Shown here piece after piece: positions 12,311 through 22,332 of a DNA stretch of 64,000 bases. Position 1 is the stretch's first letter. Each line of letters begins with the position of its first letter. The position numbers and the translations under genes are program-made. The notes under the pieces are model-generated. The model saw only the letters and a list, made by a program, of their open reading frames with translations, was not told the origin of the DNA and searched no databases. The DNA comes from Anopheles merus (Eukaryota; Arthropoda; Insecta; Diptera; Culicidae), in the NCBI RefSeq assembly GCF_017562075.2, contig NC_054082.1, forward strand, positions 16,805,286 through 16,869,285, given 5' to 3'.

Positions 12311-13419
12311 GTGTAATATTGCTGTTTTGAACGGCAAATGAATCAAACATGAAACAAAACATCAATTGTTCGCAACCGTGCCACGGAATGCCACAGCGTG
12401 TGTTAGTATTATAGGACGACCTTCAAAAGAACACGAGAAAAACAACGGCGTGCAAATCGCATCGGAGGAGCAATGCGGCATGGAATTGAAAGAACCTTGA
12501 CTTTGTTCAGCAACGATCTCTCCCCCGTTGGGCTTAAGCGGCCGGCGCGAACGAGTGTTTGTATTGTCTCACGCGATCCGTCCGAGTCAGAGTCTGGTCT
12601 GGCTTCTCCCTCCCCAAATTGTACCCCAAACCCCGTTTGTTGGCCATGGTGCTCTGTTGGTGAAGGGTGCGTTTAAGAAGCATGAGCCGCATGAAAAGGA
12701 ATTGCCAAATAAAAAATAGCACCTGCCTCTAGTTAAAGCGAATAGGTAGCTCATAGGAAAGGGAAGGAAACGAATTCAATTTTTCAACTCTTTCACCCCA
12801 CTCACGGTCGATGGGAAACCGGTTCAAAGTGTGCTGGTGGGCGCGCGCGCACACAATCGGAAGTCAAGTGCGACAGGAAAGTAAATTTCGTGACCGGTTC
12901 GAAACAGGAATGGTCAGCCATCGAGCCAGCCAGTGCGTCAGCATACTTACTGTACGGCCAAACGTAAACGTGCCTGAGAAACTGGTCCCAGCGCTTTGCA
13001 CGCGTTCGACGATTGTTTTCCAGACAGACTTAGCAATAGAAATCTACACTCAGTGGGTCAATGTAAGAAGCGGCGCATTTTCACGGGTCATTGCATCGGT
13101 TAATTGTTCTCTCGCGTACACACACACGCTAGACACGCTAGACACGTTTTTGTAGCATAGCAGCCCTTTAGCATACCCGCCACCACCACGGCGCATAATT
13201 AGTAGGCACACCGTATCTGTCTGCCACTTCGGGACTGCCGATAAGACCTAATCGCTCGGCATGGAGATAGTTACGCTGCGGGTCAAAAGGTTCGCATCGA
13301 CAAGACATCTTGCGATATGCTGCGCCTCGGTATCATTAGAACGCTCTCAGCATTATCACCACCGCGGGGCTTCTCGTCCAAAGATAGCGTTTTCTTGTTT
13401 CACGTTTTTAGAATATAAA

Positions 13420-13425
13420 TTTATT
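13420..13425 (-). terminator. Poly(A) signal candidate, PCGF3 gene
   Basis: TTTATT on the plus strand reads AATAAA on the minus strand, about 900 bases beyond the PCGF3 stop. Nearer, less canonical signals may be used instead. Confidence 0.3.
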
Positions 13426-14318
13426 GTAATACTTATACAGATCATCTTTTTTTGTTTTTACTACGTCATGCTCTTGAGAGTGATCTTGTGATCGAGTCGC
13501 TCCTACATTCACACACAAACAGACACACACTTTCTCCTAGCCTGCTTTAATTGAGAATTATTACACGCACCTATGTGCAACGAGTCGTGCACAGTGTGGC
13601 CCACCGTTTTGTAGACTGCTCCTGCTCGCTTCGTCCTTTCGGTCCCAAATTTTTGCTATACATTTCGTACTGCACACGCACCGCGTTCCGTTGCCACTGT
13701 TCTGCCAGCGTTATTCATCATAACGCATTGGCATTGGCAGTCTAGATAAAACCTTTCTGCTTCTGCGGAGCAAACACCCGCCACGGCACGATGGGAGCGT
13801 TCCTCCGCATCTGCGCATTCCTCCGCCTGCTCTCTTTATGTACACACATACACTGCTTAAATAACACATAAACATATAAATCTAGATCATAAAACAAATC
13901 TTTTTCTAAACCCCTCCCTTTCTTTGCTTCTTAAACATCCAAGCGCACCTTGGCCCGGCGACAACAACGAAGACGAATGGTGATGTAGGGATAAAATGCC
14001 CTGTGCTTTCCCGTTGTGCTACACTGCGAAAAGAAAAGATAAACCTCCTCCTGATATCACCGGACGCTCGGGTTTTGCTGCACATCAACTGAGCTGAAGG
14101 ACGAACGGGCGCGTCCACACACCCACACCCCTAAGAAGTATCTTATCTACACAGTCCACCCTTCCCCCTCCCATCCGTAAGCCTTCTCTCGCGTGTGCAT
14201 TCGGGATGGCTGGGGGGAACGGGGGAAGAGCTAACAACACATTTGTAAAAGTGCATTTGTCGCTCCTTCCCCCTATCTGGACATCTCAAAATGTACACCA
14301 CCATCACCACTGGCCTGC

Positions 14319-15380
14319 TTAGAGGTCGATTCGGGGCCGATACTGTAATCTCAGTGGGGGGTCTTTGAAGCGCCACCGCGTCACGTACACGAACTTGAGC
14401 GTGTGGTCCTTACCCAGCAGCTCGTCATTGCACAGGATGTCGATCTAAAACGGGACAAAAGGAAAGCAAATTAGCATCGTCCGACTTTCTCCTATACGCT
14501 TTCTTTCTCTTTTTCTCTCTGTATTCTCCCACTGGCTCCTGCACACAAACACACACACACACACTCACATCTTTGTATCGGTCGATACCGTTCAGTACTT
14601 TTTTCGCGAGGAACTTCTTTAGGTGCGTGATCGTGATCTGCGAACTACACCGGATGAAGCGTCGCTTCAGGTTGCGCAGCTTGTCGCTAATACACTCGAG
14701 GCACACGTTAACCTGCTCGTCCTGCCGGTGGTAGTCCGCTTCCTGGTGCGCCTGCTCGTTCGCCTTATCGTCGCTGTCGTGCACCTGCGGCATATCCTTC
14801 GGGCAGGGCAGGTTGCGCGATTTGTAAAACTCGCGCTCCCGCTGCATCTCATCTGCAAAAGGTAAAAGGGAACGTGCGTTGGTGTGGTGTGTGTGTGTGT
14901 GAGAGAGCGGTTAAGCTTGCTTCCCCGGGGCCGGACCAGAAAACCACTCTCTGCTCCATCCCTCGCAACCCCATTGCCCTACTTACTGTCCATGAGGTTC
15001 GGCACCAGCTTGTACACGATGTCCTGCATCGTCCGGTCGAAGCTGATGTACTGCAGCGGATGGGACTGGTGGATAACATTTTCACACGTTGGGCAGGTAT
15101 TGTTTTCCTCTAAATGCTTCACAAGGCAGCTTTTGCAGACTGAAACGAAACGAAACGAAAAAGGGTGAGTCGCGGGTCGGTCGTGCTGTGTCCGCAACTA
15201 TCGCGGTCAACCACGGCAAACGGGCCCTCCTCCTCCTCATCCTCCACCTCCTCCACCACACACAACAGCCTTACACGTATGTAAACACTCGGTTACGGTG
15301 GTTGCATCGATGAAGTAGCCACGGCAAATCTCGCAGGTGATGTGTTCGTTCAGTGTTTTCAACTTTATCCGTCTTTCCAT
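14319..15380 (-). CDS. l(3)73Ah: Polycomb group RING finger protein 3 (L(3)73Ah)
   Basis: A PCGF3-type subunit of non-canonical PRC1, a nuclear E3 complex in which the PCGF RING pairs with RING1/Sce to mono-ubiquitinate histone H2A. Four exons (15380-15275, 15139-14987, 14852-14569, 14444-14319) give 222 residues. A C3HC4 RING lies at about 16-56 (CEIC, then HTFCKSC, then CPTC). The family signature IHQSHPLQYI and MQDIVYKLVPNL follow. An acidic middle precedes the C-terminal RAWUL ubiquitin-like domain (about 125-222), which ends in RWRFKDPPL and YRPRIDL. The start is the ATG before the RING. The donor after exon 3 runs directly into a GT repeat. Head-to-head with cyclin J. Confidence 0.96.
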
Positions 15381-15915
15381 GGTCGGGACAGGCGCCGGGC
15401 AAGCCCAGGGATGATGCTGTTTTTACCACGATCGCACGAATTTGTTGGTCGCGACTTTTAGAAAACTGCCCTTTTTTATCTATTGTTGCTTTCTTTCCTT
15501 TCTCTCTCCCTTCTCTGCTTTCGTCCTGAACTACGGCCGCTGTCAAACTTCGGGCACAGTGGGACCGCCCGTCGGTCAACGGGCGCGAAATGAACCGTGC
15601 GCGGTGCACATCGTGCTGGTATAAAGCAAAACCCGACCCTCGTCGAATGACGTTGCAACATTTCAAACGGAATTTGCCTTTCAAGCAGTTGCGGCGTGAA
15701 ATGTTTCAGCAATCTTCGCAGTATTCTTAGCGCACGAAAATACTAATAGGAGCTGTTTTGCAGCATTGTGGTGCTTGTGCTCGTGTTTTGTCGTGTTTTG
15801 CCCGTTTTTTTTTTGATGTGTTAAAATTGTGAGTTTTTCCTCTAAATGCCCAAGTGCAGCCTAACAGCAGCTGATTGCATTGATGTGCTTTGATTGAACA
15901 AACAGGACTGAAAAC
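15381..15915. promoter_or_regulatory. Shared divergent promoter region, PCGF3 and cyclin J
   Basis: 535 bases separate the two start codons. At 15868-15876 lies CAGCTGATT, an E-box sequence that recurs inside a palindrome in the next divergent promoter (19338-19349). No TATA box is obvious and there is no coding sequence. Confidence 0.5.
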
Positions 15916-17098
15916 ATGGAGCGTTGGAATACTTTCTTTAACGCCCCGTACTGCACCGAATACGACGAGGATATACTGGAAACGCTGAAAGAATGCGAAT
16001 CCCGCAGAATGAACGTACACTTCATCTCGCCCCAGCTGGAGCACCGACGGTCCTCCGTTCAGCTTATTCTGAACGTTTGCAAGCAGCAGTCCTACCGTCG
16101 AGCGACCGTTCACCTCGGTATGTTGTTGATCTCAAAATGCGCTTTTGTTTGTGCGCCGCCGGCAGTTTCCTTTCATGACCAAATAAAAATCCCTCCCCCC
16201 CCGCCCCACAATCTTCTCGTTTGCAGCAATCTATCTGCTCGACGTGTTCATGAGCAACCACACGATCGCGGTCCGTCGCCTCAAACTGGTCGCCCTCACG
16301 TGCCTGTATCTGGCGTGCAAGATTGAGGAAAACGATTCCAGCGTACCGTCGCCGACCCGGCTGAACGGGTTTCTGGCCAACGTGTACCGACCGGCCGATT
16401 TCATCGCGCTGGAGGTGGCAATCCTGTGCTTCTTCGACTGGCACATAACCATCCCAACTGCGGCCACCTTTCTGGACATCTTCGCGATGCATTCCTTCGT
16501 TCAGCAGGATTGGGATGCCGTCTCGCCACCATGGAACGGGTGCGACTCGAAGGCCCTGTTAGTGCAGCACATCAACGAGACAAGCTCCACAATTCTCGAA
16601 GCCACCTTGCAGCACTTGAAGCTTTCCACCGTTAAGCCGTCACTGCTTGCTGCCGGTTGCATTGCGGCGGCCCGCTGTCTCACGCCCCGTGTGTCCGTTT
16701 GGAGCGACCGGTTAACCAGTGCTACCGGGTACGAGTACAGCCAGATCCACGAGGTATGCCAGATGCTACTGTTTGAGGCGATGCCCCAATCGCCTCGATC
16801 GTCTCGGTCGTCTTTGAGCTCCTCCACCCCCAAACGTTCGACCAGTGATGCGGGCTATCTGTCGGAATGGTGGGAATCGGAAAATGAAGATGAAAATGGG
16901 ACCATGGGAAGCTGCGTCAGTATCAACAGCAGTAGTTGCAGTAGTAGTAGTAGTAGCCAAGATAGTAGTGATACGCAAAGCTGTAGCGGAAGTGCTGGCA
17001 GCACATACCGGAAGATTGGTCTTCGGTCCGAGCTGGTTCTCAGTGATACGGGCGAGAGTGCCCCAAAGAAGCGTAAAATGGTGGATGGAGAAAAATAG
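15916..17098 (+). CDS. CycJ: Cyclin J
   Basis: A cyclin J family member. In Drosophila CycJ is a maternal/ovarian cyclin that partners Cdk1/Cdk2. Exons 15916-16117 and 16227-17098, joined in phase 1, encode 357 residues. The first cyclin box (about 35-160) includes LAIYLLDVF, the VALTCLYLACKIEE helix and SVPSP. The second fold (about 165-260) includes PSLLAAGCIAAARC. The C-terminal 100 residues are a low-complexity Ser-rich tail encoded partly by an AGT repeat near 16930-16975. The tail ends in a basic PKKRK nuclear-localisation-like motif. The start is the first ATG after the promoter gap. The 3' end is tail-to-tail with taspase; stop codons are 440 bp apart. Confidence 0.93.
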
Positions 17099-17537
17099 CG
17101 TGTTGCCGAGCGGCACGTAGATATACACTCAGAGGAAAAGAGAGAGATTATTACGATTACGATGGTTATGTATGTTAATGCTAGGATAATTGAACTGTTG
17201 GCCGTGGTTAGGCTTTATTTCTATACAAGGAATATCGGAAGGTAGCATCTCTGGATTAAATTTCTCTGGTTGGAACTAGTAACTCTCTATCAGATTGCGA
17301 ATCACTTTAGGTTGTAGTAGTTGCTAGTTGCTCTTGTGCTGAGTGTCATAGTACGCGTTTGCGCTGGTCCTTCTGTTTTCTGTTGTCTTAGATCAGCTTG
17401 AAATGGTGCCCATTGATGACTGGCTTCGTCCCACAGGTGAGATTCTGTGGAAGCTTCGATAGGACGAACTGTAGGAAAAGCATTGAAAAGCACACACAGA
17501 GAGAACGGGAAATGCATTAATGTTTGAAATTAAAATG
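17099..17537. other. Convergent 3' region, cyclin J and taspase
   Basis: A short tail-to-tail gap. The minus-strand AATAAA for taspase at 17214-17219 lies only about 115 bases past the cyclin J stop, so the two transcripts probably overlap at their 3' ends. Confidence 0.55.
17214..17219 (-). terminator. Poly(A) signal, taspase 1
   Basis: TTTATT on the plus strand reads AATAAA on the minus strand, about 320 bases beyond the taspase stop. Confidence 0.5.
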
Positions 17538-18625
17538 CTATGCTATGCACGACAATGGAGCGTTGTTTTTCCTCCCTTTGCCCACCTTGGGTTTTTTCTG
17601 CTTGGTCGACATGAACCCGATGCACATGGAGTTGGTCGTGTGCGCCCACAGCAGATCGCCATCCCCGCTGGCAGTGTTGTAGATGATCGAAAGCGAACCG
17701 GCGTGTATCGCCTTCTGCTTCGACAGGAACGGTGACTCGAGCAGCTTCTTCTTGTACGTCAGATGCTGCGAAGTGATTGGACAGTTGCAGCTGATCAGAT
17801 CGTCCACCAGCTCCTTGGCGAACAGCGTCTTCATCAGATACTCGCCGTTGCCGGTGGTGCAGGATGCGGCCGACATGCTGGTGCTTTCGTCCATTAGCGC
17901 CCAACAGCCGGCCCCGTACGTTGCCGCCTGTCCCACCCGGCCGCTCAGCTTCAGCATTAGGCCGCCGGAACTGCAACCGGCCACGATCGAACCTTCCGCA
18001 TCGACGCACACCGCACCGACCGTGTCCAGGGGCGATAGTTTGGCCCGGTTCATCTCTTCGTACTGCATGATTTGCGAGCGGTAGTGGTCGTACTTTTTGG
18101 CCGCATTCACCGATATCATGTGCTCGGCCGGCACCAGCTGCAGTCCGACTTCGCGCGCGTACGCCGACGCACCCTGCCCTACCAGCACCATCGGTGGTAT
18201 CCGGCCGAAGCTCAGTAGCTTTGATTGTCGCTCGCACAGGTGGCGTGCCAGGCTGATCGGGTTCTTGACGTCGGTCACGTTGGTGCAGGCACCGAACTGT
18301 AGCGACGCACCGTCCATGATGCACGCGTCGCACTCCACCCTTCGGTCCCAGTTTAGGTTCGAGCCGATGCCCGCATTCGTGGCGGTCGAGTTTTCCAGCA
18401 GGACGATGGCGCGCTCGCATGCGTCCAACGCGGTTCCGCCCGCGTACAGCACGTTGACCGCCTGATTGCACGCCTCTCGGCAGACGTGCTCGTACAGCGT
18501 CTCGTCGAGGAAGTTTCCCGCACCTGTGGGTTTAGGAAGGATGGGGCTGGTCAGTACACCGTTGCGAATTCATCCTGAAACACCTCCCATCCCTTACCCG
18601 TATGCACCGCTACGAATCCGGTCAT
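17538..18625 (-). CDS. Tasp1: Taspase 1 (threonine aspartase)
   Basis: An N-terminal-nucleophile hydrolase of the asparaginase-2 fold that cleaves nuclear regulators after Asp (MLL/Trx and TFIIA in known systems). Exons 18625-18598 and 18523-17538 encode 337 residues. The small first exon carries MTGFVAVHT, continuing into GAGNF as in other taspases. NAGIGSNLN at about 59-67 and the substrate-pocket region (CDACIMDG) are present. The self-processing site is LDTVGAV, with catalytic Thr177 after Asp176, which would split the chain into alpha and beta parts. The HTTNSMCIGYM-like region (here HTTNSMCIGFM) near the C-terminus is typical. It is shorter than human taspase (420), mostly in the pre-Thr loop and C-terminus. 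Head-to-head with ARH3. Confidence 0.94.
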
Positions 18626-19480
18626 TGTTGCTATCGCTCTTGCTTTTTTTTTACGAACAATTACATTTGGACAACACTACATTGGCACGGGCAGCTTGTA
18701 GATGATAATGGTATCGATTTTAGAACCGCGCACTGCGACGGTAGGATGTTTTGTTTATTTACATTTCTCGGCAAAGTGGGCATACAGGAGGTATTGTCAT
18801 GTGGAATATTTGGCCATCAAGGCATTAGAAAGAAAACAGAAAATCTGAACCGAAGGCAGTTGTCATGTGCTGCTGCTAAATGTGTATGATAAACGTATTA
18901 TTTACATTTGACAAAGATTCGTTTAGCGCTAAAAAGTTAAATTTTTCAACCACTGCGCCTCATAAATTGGTATTCTTCCCGTTACATTGAGGCTGTTGTC
19001 AAACTGAATCTAAAAATGGCAACCTGTCAGATGCTAGGCACATACCTCCTCTATATTCCACTTTGGCATTCTCGGAAAGAGGAGCTGTCAGTTGCAGTCG
19101 ATATATTTGATTTTCCACCGGGCAGATGGCATTTAAATTGAATGACCGTTTAATTCGTAGTTAATCCACACAAGCCGAGATTTGTATTTTCATAATTGAA
19201 ATGCATATTTCATTGTGATCAGCACATCATGAGCAATCGTTATGTAGCCATTTTCTATCAACTGAATGCTACAAAAATCGCCTAAAATTATGAAACGATT
19301 GCAAAAGAGTTGTCATACTATTTTCACCGGGCACGCTAATCAGCTGATTCGTTTGTTTACTTTTACTTTTACGCCGGCTGTGCGCGTTAAAGTGGGCGAT
19401 TAAAACCTAGTGCTTTGCAGTTTGTTGTGGTGCTTTGTTAACATTTTTAGATAACGCTCGTACGATAGTGTTGGAAAACG
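18626..19480. promoter_or_regulatory. Shared divergent promoter region, taspase and ARH3
   Basis: 855 AT-rich bases between start codons. A perfect 12-bp palindrome AATCAGCTGATT at 19338-19349 contains the E-box CAGCTG and fits the insect core-promoter E-box motif (AWCAGCTGWT). It lies about 130 bases before the ARH3 start, a plausible position near a transcription start. No other gene is seen. Confidence 0.55.
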
Positions 19481-20653
19481 ATGTTGGAAAAGTCACTAAT
19501 GTTATCGAAATTCAGAGGAAGTCTGCTGGGCGCCCTGGTAGGCGATTGCTGTGGTGCACCATTCGAAGGGCAACTCATGGACAGTGGAGCGAAGTTGATT
19601 TTAAAGAAAAATCTTGACAAACTGGAAGGGCCCCCATTTAACGGTTCGTAGCAAAAGGGCTCTTTCCGACGCTGGTATAACAATCCTTTCGGTATATTTG
19701 TAGCTCCGTACAAAAAGTACACGGACGATACGGCAATGACCATTCAAACGGCGAGAGCGCTGGTCGACCCGAGTGGATACTCGCAAAAGCTGCTGGCCAA
19801 GAACTATGTGGTCGAATTCTTCAAAGAACCGAACCGCGGATACGGAGCAGCGGTGGGGGAAGTGTTTCGCAAACTACGGCAAACCAAGATCTCCGATCCG
19901 ACGTGCCCCGCCATGGCTCAGTTCAACGGTAGTGGATCGTTCGGTAACGGTGCAGCCATGCGCATTTCCCCGGTCGCACTGTACTGCGTGAACAAGAGCA
20001 TCGACGAGCTGGTCCGGCTGGTGAAGGAATCGTCTGAGATAACGCACACCAACGTGCTTGGTGTGAACGGGGCGATCCTGCAGGCGTTGGCCATCCGGCA
20101 GAGCTTACTGTTGAATCCGAACGAACCGTTCTGCTGGAAAGCATTTCTTGCCGAGCTGAAGCAGCACATGGTTGAGATAGAAAAGGGAAACGATCCCGAC
20201 CTGGATGCAAACCCAAAGGCGTACGAAAAACAGCTGCAAAACATGGAAACCCTGCTAGACCATCGGGTGGACCCGTCGGACGAGAATGTGTTGAACCTGT
20301 TGGGACACAGCGTGGCAGCGCTGTACTCCGTCCCCACGGCAGTGTACTGCTTCCTGCGGCACACGCAAGACCTGCTGAAGGATGTGAGTAACTTTCTGTC
20401 AGTTGTAAGTAAACGTATGTAAATAATTGCGTGCATCTGCTTTCAGACGGATCGAAAATCGTTCCGCAATACGCTTGAGTATGCTATCTCGCTTGGTGGG
20501 GATTGTGATACGATCGGTAGCATGGCGTGCGCGATCAGTGGCGCCTACTACGGTGAGTCTGCCATTTCAAGCGCTTTGCTGAAGCACTGCGAAAGTGCTG
20601 AGAGTGTGGCGGAGCTTGCGGAGCAACTGTTCCAGGTTGCCGGCACCCAGTGA
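19481..20653 (+). CDS. ADPRS: ADP-ribosylhydrolase ARH3
   Basis: Mg-dependent (ADP-ribosyl)hydrolase of the DraG/ARH family. ARH3 removes ADP-ribose from serine and degrades poly(ADP-ribose) in nucleus, cytosol and mitochondria. Exons 19481-19643, 19704-20383 and 20447-20653 encode 349 residues (human 363). Metal-site residues are all visible: Glu29 in CCGAPFEGQ, Thr61-Asp62-Asp63 in YTDDTAM, and Asp300, Asp302 and Thr303 in GGDCDTIG. The ARH3 segments AQFNGSGSFGNGAAMR and SVPTAVYCFLR are also present. An in-frame TAG upstream fixes the start at or after 19481. The first intron needs a non-consensus donor (GTTCGT) with acceptor TTTGTAG; it keeps frame and domain continuity, but the exact boundary is less certain. 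Poly(A) signal at about 20709. Confidence 0.94.
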
Positions 20654-20708
20654 CGTGTAAAGCATCACAGTAGACATAGCGGTGTAGTATGTAGGTGGTG
20701 TGTGGTTC

Positions 20709-20714
20709 AATAAA
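20709..20714 (+). terminator. Poly(A) signal, ARH3
   Basis: AATAAA about 55 bases after the ARH3 stop implies a very short 3' UTR. Confidence 0.6.
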
Positions 20715-21663
20715 CCGTTCCCCGACGTGGAGAATCTTCCGTAATGTAATATCCGATTTTGCAACAGTCGTCGCGCACATTGACCGAGAGAAACAAACAA
20801 TAGCCCATCTTCTCACGTGAGTAAAACCATCGACAAAGCTGTGGCGTACAAATTTAAAGCTATTAGTGAGTTATTTTTATTATCAATGTTAGGTTTATTT
20901 GTTCATCTTCCGTCTTGCGGCTTTGTTTTCCGTCTACCGCAATGCTTGATGCTGATGTGATGTAAGCTTTGCACAGCTGCTGCTGCTGCAGTTCTTACCT
21001 TAAATTCTAGAGCTAGCTTTAAACCACTTACGGATGTTGTGCAATTCATGCGAAAAGGAGATGCTTGCGCTTGCAATTGAACCAGTCAAGAGTATTGTGC
21101 TTGTCTAATTGTTGCTTTATGAATATGAAAAAAGGTGTTGGTTTTTTTTGGATCTAGTAAGCGCCATGAAACGTGATGGAAGGAACAAGTGTGATTGAAG
21201 TGTATTGCTCACATGAACCTGGTGTGCATATGGGTGGCATGAAGTTGGTTTTGATTACCAGGACGAACCAACTGTCCAGGCGATGTGCAATGTGTACTTA
21301 GATGCTTTAAGCTGAGATTCTAGAACACCACGTGTCCTCTTTACGTTTGTTTTTTAAATCTCATTTTGAATAACTCCAATCCACGCAGCCGCGATGCAGT
21401 CTGCATCCGCGAAAATGAATCATCCTTTTGTTTATTTGATTTTTCGTTTTATTATTTAAAAAAATCTAACGTCTGCATTTGCTGCACTTGTAATTAAATT
21501 ACTTGCTACTAGTGTTACTTTTTTTTTGTTGAGTGTTAATTTTCTCCATTTTACTATTGTTTGTCCGTTACCGTTAGCGTTAATTTATCGTACTGTCTGA
21601 TATTTATTACTTCTTTATTTAGTTATATGCATTACTTCCATTTTTTCTGTTTATTTTTTAATG

Positions 21664-21678
21664 TTATTATTATTATTA

Positions 21679-21734
<56 letters not shown>
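21664..21734. repeat. (TTA)n microsatellite
   Basis: About 70 bases of near-perfect TTA repeats inside the T-rich segment between ARH3 and PLC epsilon. Confidence 0.95.
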
Positions 21735-21735
<1 letters not shown>

Positions 21736-22310
21736 TTTATTATGTATATTACCATTACTTTGCAATAGGCAACGTCGCATGCATTGCTCCGGGGTGTTTT
21801 GGGATTTTGTTGCAGCTGTTTGTTAATGATTTTACTAACCCCCCTCCCCCCCTTCCCCCTACCCTCTAATGTACGATCTCCTTTTACATGCCCCTTTGCA
21901 TTTGTCTCGTGTGAATGTGTGTGCGTGGTTGTGTGGTGGTTTGTGTGGCGTCGGTGTGCTCCTCATCCTTCTTCTACTATTTCATCACTAATGTGTATAT
22001 AAATATTCGTACAAATCTCAGATATTGACACATATAAACATCAAGAATAAACTGTTACTTTTTATTACTTTGCTTTTCAATTCCGTGTAACGCTAAATTG
22101 TTAAGTTTGTTTTTGTGGGTAGCTTGTTGCGTTTTGTTTGGTTTTCTTTTTTTTATCTTTTTATCTCTGTTTCTTCTTGTTTGTAATGTTGTCTACGTCC
22201 TTTTAGGAATAGAAGGAATCCTTGGGTCCTGTGGTAGTGTGGTAGGATATGGTTTTTGTATTTGTTTTCTTTTTTGTTTTTTCCTCCTCTGGTTCAGGTG
22301 CTTCTATGCT

Positions 22311-22332
22311 TGTGTGTGTGTGTGTGTGTGTG
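22311..22332. repeat. (TG)n microsatellite
   Basis: Eleven TG units followed by a short GA run. Confidence 0.9.

Larger units (their letters stand above)
12008..14318. other. Convergent 3' region of DHPR and PCGF3
   Basis: 2.3 kb with no supported gene. It should contain the DHPR 3' UTR, ending near the AATAAA at 12305-12310. A long 3' UTR or flank of PCGF3 may also lie here; a minus-strand hexamer is at 13420-13425. Short CA repeats occur near 13117. The small open frames show no recognisable domain. Confidence 0.5.

Noticed and set aside
17530..18471. Minus-strand 313-codon frame
   Set aside because: A shifted frame of taspase, Arg/Gly/His-rich, without the catalytic motif.
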